A stretch of DNA of 64,000 nucleotides from Diospyros lotus (lineage: Eukaryota; Streptophyta; Magnoliopsida; Ericales; Ebenaceae), in NCBI RefSeq assembly GCF_014633365.1, contig NC_068347.1, positions 20,234,433 to 20,298,432 on the forward strand. Direction: 5' to 3'. Positions 56,985 to 64,000 of the stretch are shown here, in pieces (positions within the stretch are counted from its first letter, which is position 1; each line of letters starts with the position of its first letter). A program made the translations under genes and the position numbers. Below the pieces are notes generated by a model. That model was not told the origin of the DNA, made no database searches, and saw nothing but the letters and a program-made list of their open reading frames with translations.

Positions 56985-59360
56985 CTAGTGGTGAACCCGT
57001 GTGATATATGGGAGAGTTTAATTTAAAAATAAAAAAATAAATTATTATTTTAAATAATTTTAACAAAATTAATAATTATAATTTTTTTAATCTTTAATCA
57101 TGTTGAAAAAATTTAAATTTACTTAATTATTCACTATTCAATATGCTAATGGAGAACACTTTTAATTTAATATACTTATAAAATTTTATTATTATATTAT
57201 ATTTATTTATAAATAAATATTATAAAATCTATAATATTTCTACTTAAAGACGTTCGTTATTTTCTATTTATTATATTATAATTATAAATATAAATTAAAA
57301 CTCTTAAATATGAGTAAGAATAAGTTTTTTCAATAATAAAAAAATTTAAAAAAATGAATTTTGATTTCTTCCATAGTCTTAAAAATGTGATATCATAACT
57401 ATTAATTAGTATTGAAAAACCCTAGTATTTGACAACCTTAAATAATTTTTTATGAATTTGTTAAGACATCACATTTTCAAGACTATAATATAATTATTAA
57501 ATTAATTAATAATTAATTAATTACTACCTTTGATTTAATGCAAATTTTTGAGGGAAAAAAATTCACCATTGATTGACACTTGGCAAAATACTTTATTTGA
57601 CTATCATATTTTAATATTATATAAATATACATAAGATAAAGATATAAAAATAATATTTTAAATAAATAGATAATTTTTTATGACTTAATTAATAGTTTAA
57701 GTTGTCTATTAATATTTCTCATAAAACTCATGCAAATTTAATACAAAACAATTAGCATTGAAAAACTCGTATATTTAAAATTTATTATTAATTTTACAAT
57801 AATTAGTACATATTATTTCAAAACAAAATGTAAATTTAAATTATTAATGCAAATTACAAAATGTAAATTATTAATGCAATAACTATTAAACGCAAATCAT
57901 TAATGCAAGTTTTGGGGAAAAATTTTATTACTACTTATTATTTCAAAGCAATTGAAATATTTAAATTATTAATGCAAATTACAAAATACAAATTATTAAT
58001 GCAATCGGTATTAATTGTAAATCATTAATGCAAGTTTTGGGGGAAAATTTTATTACTACTTATTATTTCAAAGCAATTGAAAATTTTAAATTATTAATGC
58101 AATAAGTCTTAATTGTAAATCATTAATGTAAGTTTTGGAGGGAAATTTCTTTTTTGAAGACTATCCTACTTTTATATATATAAAGATGCAAATTATAAAA
58201 TGTAAATTATTAATGCAATAAGTACTAAATGCAAATCATTAATTTGGGGGAAAATTTTATTACTACTTATTATTTTAAAGCAATTGAAAATTTTAAATTA
58301 TTAATGCAAATTACAAAATGTAAATTATTAATGCAATAAGTATTAATTGTAAATCATTAATATAAGTTTTGGAGGGAAATTTCTTTTTTGAAGACTATCA
58401 TACTTTTATATATATAAAGATGCAAATTACAAACTGTAAATTATTAATGCAATAACTACTAAATGCAAATCATTAATTTGGGGGAAAATTTTATTACTAA
58501 TTATTTCAAAGCAATTGAAAATTTTAAATTATTAATGTAAATTACAAAATGCAAATTATTAATGCAATTAGTATTAATTGTAAATCATTAATGCAAGTTT
58601 TGGAAGGAAATTTCTTTTTTGAAGACTATCATACTTTTATATATATAAAGATGCAAATTACAAAATGTAAATTATTAATGCAATAAGTACTAAATACAAA
58701 TCATTAATTTGGAGGAAAAATTTATTACTACTTATTATTTCAAAACAATTGAAAATTTTAAATTATTAATGTAAATTACAAAATATAAATTATTAATGCA
58801 ATCAGTATTAATTATAAATCATTAATGCAAGTTTTGAAGGGAAATTTCTTTTTTGAAGACTATCCTACTTTTATATATATAAAGATGCAAATTACAAAAT
58901 GTAAATTATTAATGCAATAAGTACTAAACGCAAATAATTAATTTGGGGGAAAATTTTATTACTACTTATTATTTCAAAGTAATTGAAAATTTTAAATTAT
59001 TAATGCAAATTACAAAATGCAAATTATTAATACAATCAGTATTAATTGTAAATCATTAATACAAGTTTTTGGGGAAAATTTCTTTTTTCAAGACTATCCT
59101 ACTTTTATATATATAAAGATGCAAATTATAAAATGTAAATTATTAATGCAATAAGTATTAAATACAAATCATTAATGCAAGTTTTGGGGAAAATTTCATT
59201 ACTACTTATTATTTCAAAGCAATTGAAAATTTTAAATTATTAATGCAAATTATAAAATATAAATTATTAATACAATAAGTATTAATTGCAAATCATTAAT
59301 GCAAGTTTTGGGGTGAAAATTTCTTTTTTCAAAACTATCATACTTTTATATATATAAAGA
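56985..59360 (-). mobile_element. Helitron with tandemly repeated 5' ends
   Basis: Read on the minus strand it begins TCTTTATATATATAAAAG (from 59360) and ends CACGGGTTCACCACTAG at 56985. That is a TC start and a CTAG end, preceded by a decayed CCC...GGG hairpin (about 57007-56996). It sits between A (56984) and T (59361), as Helitrons do. The flanking CACTA sequence is continuous when it is removed, judged against the relative at 3046-4237. No Rep/helicase coding is present, so it is non-autonomous. Confidence 0.72.
57830..59360 (-). repeat. Tandem array of the Helitron 5' end, period about 234 bases
   Basis: The Helitron start word (plus strand TATATATATAAAGA) recurs with its last base at 58186, 58420, 58651, 58885, 59119 and 59360, spacings of 234, 231, 234, 234 and 241. 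Each unit also repeats AAATTATTAATGCAAATTAC and GGGAAATTTCTTTTTTGAAG blocks. More degenerate units extend left to about 57830. Confidence 0.9.
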
Positions 59361-59479
59361 TTTTGTAATTAATTTAAATTAAATTTTAAATTTCTTTTAA
59401 GATTTTATATTTCTTTTTGTTAATTTAATTCAATTTAATTTTAATTTTAAATTATTTAATTTTAATTTTAAATTATTTA

Positions 59480-60015
59480 ATTATTTTTGAATTTAGCGGC
59501 GGTTTTGAAAAATCGCCGTTAAATTAAATTTTTTGATGAATTTTGCAATGGTTTTGAAAACCGCTGCAAATATTAATTTAATTTTAATTATAAATTATTT
59601 AATTATTTTTGAATTTAGCGGTAGTTTTTCAGAAACAACCACTAAATTAAATTTTTTGATGAATTTTGTGGCGGTTTTTAAAATCTCCATAAATGTTAAT
59701 TTAATTTTAATTTTAAATTATTTAATTATTTTTAATTTAGCGGCGGTTTCTCAAAAACCGCTGCTAAATTTTATTTTTTTTTTTAATTATTTAATTATTT
59801 TCTAAATTTAGCGACGATTTTTTTAAAATCGCTGCAAAATTGAATGTTTTAATGAATTTTGCAACGGTTTTTCAAAACTGTCGCAAAATGTTAAAAAAAC
59901 TGCCGCTAAAATAGTATTTTGCGGCGGTTTGTAAACCGTCGCAAAATTTCATTTTTTGCGGCGATTTTAAAAATCGCTACAAAAAGATCGCCGCTAAAAA
60001 TCATTTTTTTTGTAG
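59480..60015. repeat. Right subterminal palindrome array of the nested CACTA
   Basis: Units of TTTAGCGGCGGTTT...AAACCGCTGCTAAA and TTTTGCGACGG...CCGTCGCAAAA, at a period of roughly 120-130 bases on the left side and closer together near the terminus. Same design as 3690-4235. Confidence 0.85.
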
Positions 60016-60020
60016 TGAAT

Positions 60021-60323
60021 GACTGATAAGGATATCTTAAAAAAGGTTCTTGGACGATAATCTGTTCGCTTGTTTGGTTGGGGGCGATCTCCTAGTACTT
60101 CCGGGACAACATGCACTCGTGAGGAGTCTAGTCGTCCAATTTACAAACAATTGGTTGATGATTTGAGCCAGTACAAGTCTCTTTTTCAAGAGCTCCAGGA
60201 AAATATAAACATGTTGCGGCAAGTATTGATTGAAAAGAATATTATGCCTCCTCCGTCTACTGTACATGTACCATCAGATCATAGTTTAGGACGATCTCGC
60301 CTCAATCCATCCTGTCTCGACTA
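60021..60323 (+). pseudogene. C-terminal part of the TNPA-like gene
   Basis: It continues the frame broken at 56263 (EQMMQLRRDNPPDK) with MTDKDILKKVLG, a TAA at 60059, then VRLFGWGRSPSTSG. This matches the usual Transposase_24 C-terminus. A predicted coiled coil follows (LVDDLSQYKSLFQELQENIN and MLRQVLIEKN), ending RLNPSCLD with a stop at 60322. The in-frame stop and the CACTA insertion inactivate it. Confidence 0.75.
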
Positions 60324-60385
60324 ATCTAACTCTAACCCTTCCTTCCATTCTACTGAAGAGGAGTTTGACAATTGGATTTAATAAT

Positions 60386-61052
60386 TTGTTTTATACGTTT
60401 TTTTCAAGAATGTTTGAACTTTTTATGTGACTTTATGATTTTATGCTTATTTTGTGACTTTATGACTTTTTATGTGCATATATATTTGAACTAAATTGTA
60501 ATAGATGACTTTTTATGTGCAACAATTGAAATTTTAAATATAATATTTTAGATTTGTCCACACATAATATGTTTTTTAGCTACACATGGAAATTATCCTT
60601 TCATACATAAATTATTTTTTATATTATTGCCCACACATAATATGTTTGTTACCCACATTATACTAAAATATATTAATTTTAATATATGTCACTACTATGT
60701 AAACGAAAGGTTTGAGAAAAACGTTACATATATAATCTCCAAGATCAATTTTTGAAAAAAAAAAAGAAAAGAATAGATCTTCTATTTTTATATCATATAT
60801 CTTATTTTGACATGATGAAATAAAGTATTTTTTAAGAAAGAATTTTCAAAAATTTATTTTTTATAGTAGCCTTTTTTTACTAAAATTTTATTTCACACTA
60901 GGAAGTAAATATTTAACAAGTTCTTGATAGGCTTAGTGTCTTTCATTCATTAGGTTTAGTTTTCATTGGAAATTTTCTAAGATAATATTAAACATCTCAT
61001 CCAAAACTTGCATAGACTTGCCAAACAAGGGCTAAGAGTAAAATAAAAACGA
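60386..61052. other. AT-rich stretch between CACTA coding sequence and duplicated segment
   Basis: Probably the 3' part of the truncated CACTA element plus unassigned DNA. A CACTACTATG word at 60689 is not in the orientation of a 3' terminus. No gene was recognised. Confidence 0.5.
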
Positions 61053-61893
61053 GTATCCATATGTTACTAGTTTAAAATATATATTATAGCAGAACTAATT
61101 TAAATATAATTTAAATTGAGGATTCATAAAAGGTACTTATTTAAAATTCATTTAATATATAAAAAATTAATAACACAAAGGAAGAGAAGACCAATTACCC
61201 TCTCTTTATTGTACACAACGAGGAAGAATAGGTGAAGAACTGGATTTTACAGCATAAATCACACTTTTCTTCATCACCCTTAGCTTTATCAGCGTCGCCG
61301 CCATCTGTCTTCTCCAGCTACGCCGTCATGGTTCGTCGACCCTTCTTGTGTTGCCTCCGTCCCCGTTCGTCGACACCGTCTCCGGATCTGCCCTTCTACG
61401 TCGCAACCTCCGTCCTTCATTGCCTGTGTTGGACGAGTTCTGCTTGAATCTCCATATGCGTCCCTGTCTTCGTCGTCGTTGTTGCTTTTGATGTATTATT
61501 ATTGTTGTTTTTGATTTGTGATGGTTTTGATGTTCTTGTTAAAAAGGTTTTCTGGTAACATTTTCAAATTAAAGTCAAATAATAAAAAAATACATTTTAA
61601 GAAAATACTTTTCAAGAAACTGTTTTTAATTTTAAGAAATGGGCTCAAACCCATTTCATCAGTGGGAGATTGTAATTCATTCATTTTTATTTTTATTTTT
61701 ATTAAATTTAACTTAACTAAACAGAAATTATGTATAGTTTTAACTTAGGATAAAAGTTCAATTTAGCCTCTAAAATCTTCCTTGTTTGTTACTTTAGTCT
61801 CAAAACTCCTTTGCGGCCAAAGGTACTTGAAGGCAATTGACAATGGCTGGTACCTGGAGCCTGGAGCTGTAAGGCACAGGACAAGACCTACTT

Positions 61894-61919
61894 TATATAT
61901 ATATATATATATATATATA
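61894..61919. repeat. AT microsatellite
   Basis: An alternating AT run; a second compound GT/AT run lies at about 62044-62076. Both are absent from copy A. Confidence 0.95.
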
Positions 61920-62822
61920 AGAAGAAACACTGTATGGGTGGTGAGGAGGAAGCAGGAAGGAAATTAAAAACCTTGTGATTTTTATCATTTTGAATTTGAC
62001 AATATACAATTACGAATGTTATCAAATATTGCAAGTTTAGTATTTGTGTGTGTGTGTGTATATATATATATATACATAAAGCTCAATCTAGAGTATTTGT
62101 ATCACATTAAGTTACATTAAATTTAAATTTATTAAATTATATTAGAATAATCTAGAGTATTTGTATCACATTAAGCCCATCATCCGCCGATTAAGTCTAA
62201 TTGGGTTTTAGCCGCGGCATAAGGGAGAAGTTCAAGCTTCATCGACCCAGTTTCAAACCCAGTGGATAAGAGATATAAACCAAACCCAGTTTCAAATATT
62301 GTCTATTTTAGTTAAGGATAATATCTAATCCATTGATCAGTTAAATTGAAGATAACAATCCGTCATTAATTAGAAATAGGATACAGCTAGCCAAGAAAAA
62401 AGGAAAGAAAAGAAACAGGATACAGTCATACAGATCCAAAAAGCATTGTGAAAATAGAATTTTCAAATTGTATAGTGTTTGAGAATTTGAGAAATATATA
62501 TCCAGTAACAATACAAATATTGTTACTGAATATATATTGATTCTAATCTTGATTCTAATCTTGTTTGAAGTCTTTGCAACAAACTAACAAATACAAATAT
62601 TTATTATAAATTCAGTTTAAGGCAGACGAAGGAGCGCAAACCCAGCAGGCCCTTCGATTCCGACGCGACGCCACCAACCGCAACCGCACGACCGTTTTTT
62701 TTCTCTTGTCGTCCATTTTCCCACGAGCCCCCTTTCCTTTTCCTCAATTTTCGCGTCCACAAGTGTCTAACCAACCTCCAAATCTCTCTTCCTACATAAC
62801 CCACATATTTAGCCTCTCTACG

Positions 62823-63709
62823 ATGCATTGGCATGCGAAGAAGACACGGCGATTCAAGACTTTTCTCTGTTTCCGGCCTGTCGCCGTCGATGATGGTTCA
62901 GTCAAGCCACGCCGTGACGGTTGTGTCGACGACGGCAGTTCCGGCGATCCGGACTTATTCTCGTACTTATCTGAAGACGACAGCATGGCGCTCCCCAAGA
63001 TCTTCACTCGTATTTCCGAAGATGAGGTCAAGATTTGCTCTGATGAAAATCTCGGCAAAGGAGGGTCTCGCCGCCGTTTTACTCGTTTTCTTAAAGCCAT
63101 TTTTTTCGGGGCATCACTGGTAATTGTTATTTCAACCATTTTCGTACAAATCTTGTCTGTTTTCAATTACATTATTAATGAATATGGGTCGTACTGTTTC
63201 GTTTCAATCGACAGGCCAAGAAGGTTAGAATCAAGAAAGCACGGAAAAACTCCAACGCATCGTTAAGAAGCAAGAGCGTGTCTGGAAAAACCAATGGAAC
63301 TTTGGATTCAGCGAAAGTGAAACCTGTCAAAGAACAATCTACGGTCTTTAGACCAAAGAGTTCTTGTTTTGGTGGCCCAGCCACTTCGACGACGCCGTTC
63401 TCTTCTTCATCCGCTTCGTCCATCAGTTCCAATTCCAGATCCTCGTTGTACCGGAAAGTGGAAGAAGGTTACATTTCAAATGTGGGGTTGTGCTTTCTCC
63501 TTGTTTTGTTGTTGGTTTTGATCGTTTGGGGGAAGCTTTGCTCGATAGTCTGCACCTCATCGATGCTGTTTCTGGTTCCCAGCCGGAGGGGGATTCACTC
63601 GCCGGAGACCGTCGTTTACCCGAAGGACATGGACTCGGCGGAGTACAAGAAACGGGTGATCATGGATGGGCTACTCGAGAGAAGTCGCAATCGGGTAGCG
63701 TATCTCTGA
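62823..63709 (+). CDS. Small plant-specific membrane protein of unknown function, two exons
   Basis: Two exons, 62823-63119 and 63215-63709, are joined across a 95-base GT..AG intron in phase 0 and give 263 residues. The ATG at 62823 is the first ATG in frame. The protein starts with a basic, Cys-containing motif (MHWHAKKTRRFKTFLCFRP), then an acidic stretch (DGSSGDPDLFSYLSEDDS) and a basic region over the splice site (GGSRRRFTRFLK and AKKVRIKKARK). A Ser-rich linker follows, then a strong hydrophobic segment (about residues 188-206, CFLLVLLLVLIVW) with a second weaker one ending near 220. The tail (YKKRVIMDGLLERSRNRVAYL) is charged. This suggests a membrane-anchored protein with a basic N-terminal part. 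It resembles proteins often labelled 'At5g23160-like', from memory only. AATAAAAT poly(A) signals follow near 63878. Copy A at 17671 is a broken duplicate, so this is probably the working copy. Confidence 0.72.
63120..63214 (+). other. Intron of the membrane-protein gene
   Basis: It begins GTAATTG and ends TCGACAG, T-rich and 95 bases long. Splicing joins GASL to AKKV in frame. Reading through instead meets a hydrophobic stretch (VIVISTIFVQILSVF) and then a different frame, so a retained-intron product would be shorter and membrane-prone. The pseudogene copy keeps the same splice sites but has a stop (TAG) in the intron where copy B has TAC. Confidence 0.8.
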
Positions 63710-64000
63710 ACTTTGACCATTGGAATTGAACGGTTGCTATAACGACCTCGTGTTGGACCAACCAGGCTAGTTCACATTTTTCGGTTCTTGTATTTTGCCA
63801 AGGGAATCAGCAAAATTTTCCCTTTAAACCTGCTGTGATTTGTAAATGTATGAACAGCTTTTAGTCGTCTTTTATTATAATAAAATACATATAATATGGT
63901 AAAATATACTGCGAAACATAAAGCACGAGTACAAGTATGAAAGATTTTTTTTATCCCTAGTGAAAAAGAAAATGAATCATAAAAGTACCATTGGAAGAGT

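Larger units (their letters stand above)
56264..60017. mobile_element. Complete non-autonomous CACTA element nested in the TNPA-like gene
   Basis: CACTACAAAAAAA start and TTTTTTTTGTAGTG end, with the perfect 3-bp duplication AAT at 56261-56263 and 60018-60020. Subterminal sequence at both sides is full of GCGGCG/CGCCGC palindromes like those of the 1.2-kb relative at 3046-4237, and the GC-containing core at 56530-56720 is also shared. It encodes no protein. A Helitron (56985-59360) is inserted in it and accounts for the extra length. Confidence 0.92.
52446..60385 (+). mobile_element. 5'-truncated CACTA (En/Spm) element with TNP2 and TNPA-like genes
   Basis: Plus-strand order: DUF4218 then DUF4216 regions of a TNP2 transposase, then a second gene of the plant Ptta/En/Spm (Transposase_24) type. 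The N-terminal transposase core and the CACTAC start are missing. The 3' terminus was not found, so the right limit is only the end of recognisable coding sequence. A complete non-autonomous CACTA sits in the second gene (56264-60017). Confidence 0.8.
61053..63943. repeat. Segmental duplication copy B (gene-bearing block)
   Basis: Same order and orientation as 16447-18784, about 44.6 kb away. Compared with copy A it has extra sequence between about 61880 and 62400, including AT and GT/AT microsatellites. Homology ends near 63943 (TATGAAAGATT). Confidence 0.88.

Noticed and set aside
57830..59360. Regular repeats considered as a CRISPR array
   Set aside because: Units are 231-241 bases without unique spacers, in plant DNA, and each carries a Helitron end.
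60689..60698. CACTACTATG word as a CACTA terminus
   Set aside because: Orientation would make it a 5' end pointing away from the transposase genes, with no partner end or 3-base duplication.
62706..62822. N-terminal extension of the membrane-protein gene (SSIFPRAPFPFP...)
   Set aside because: The frame is open upstream of 62823 but contains no ATG, only a TTG, and has the CT-rich composition of a 5' UTR.

Overview
This window is nuclear DNA from a flowering plant, probably a eudicot. The evidence is the AT-rich introns and intergenic DNA, plant-type Ty1/copia and Ty3/gypsy retrotransposons, plant CACTA (TNP2/TNPA), hAT and Helitron elements, a plant-specific LOB-domain gene fragment, and a split plant gene with GT..AG splice sites. 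The species cannot be named from the sequence. Almost all of the window is transposable elements (TEs) nested in one another, as in pericentromeric or other gene-poor heterochromatin. Only one host gene looks intact (62823-63709), and it has a decayed duplicate at 17671-18560.

Layout: 1-2028 is a partial gypsy LTR. 2029-8891 is a 5'-truncated, stop-ridden Ty1/copia element, split by a small CACTA element (3046-4237) and by a solo gypsy LTR inside its own 3' LTR (6338-8757, TSD GACTC). 10002-15943 is a minus-strand Ty3/gypsy element (gag-protease and integrase remnants, LTR pair, TSD GCATT) that carries another LTR (11432-14222). 15976-18784 is the first copy of a segmental duplication and contains the pseudogene. 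From about 20400 to 52156 one Ty3/gypsy element of the Tat/Retand-Ogre type (LTR end, gag, protease, start of reverse transcriptase) is expanded to about 31 kb by three insertions: a solo LTR (21103-26087) holding another solo LTR; a solo LTR of a different family (26684-35929) holding a complete gag-only LTR element (27306-34903); and a minus-strand LTR element (36914-50890) holding a CACTA remnant with an LBD gene fragment and a complete hAT element (47514-50705). Most nest levels are confirmed by target-site duplications.

52157-63943 is the second copy of the segmental duplication. It is interrupted by a 5'-truncated CACTA element coding for TNP2- and TNPA-like proteins. Inside that lies a complete non-autonomous CACTA (56264-60017, TSD AAT), and inside that a Helitron (56985-59360) whose 5' end is repeated about six times in a 231-241 bp tandem array. 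The intact host gene follows.

None of the transposon proteins is intact, so the window records TE bursts, solo-LTR formation and decay, not an operating gene system. The items most worth following up are the Helitron with arrayed 5' ends, the LBD fragment carried in a CACTA element, the gag-only LTR element, the G-tract and GGTTCC arrays of the hAT element, and the intact/broken gene pair.
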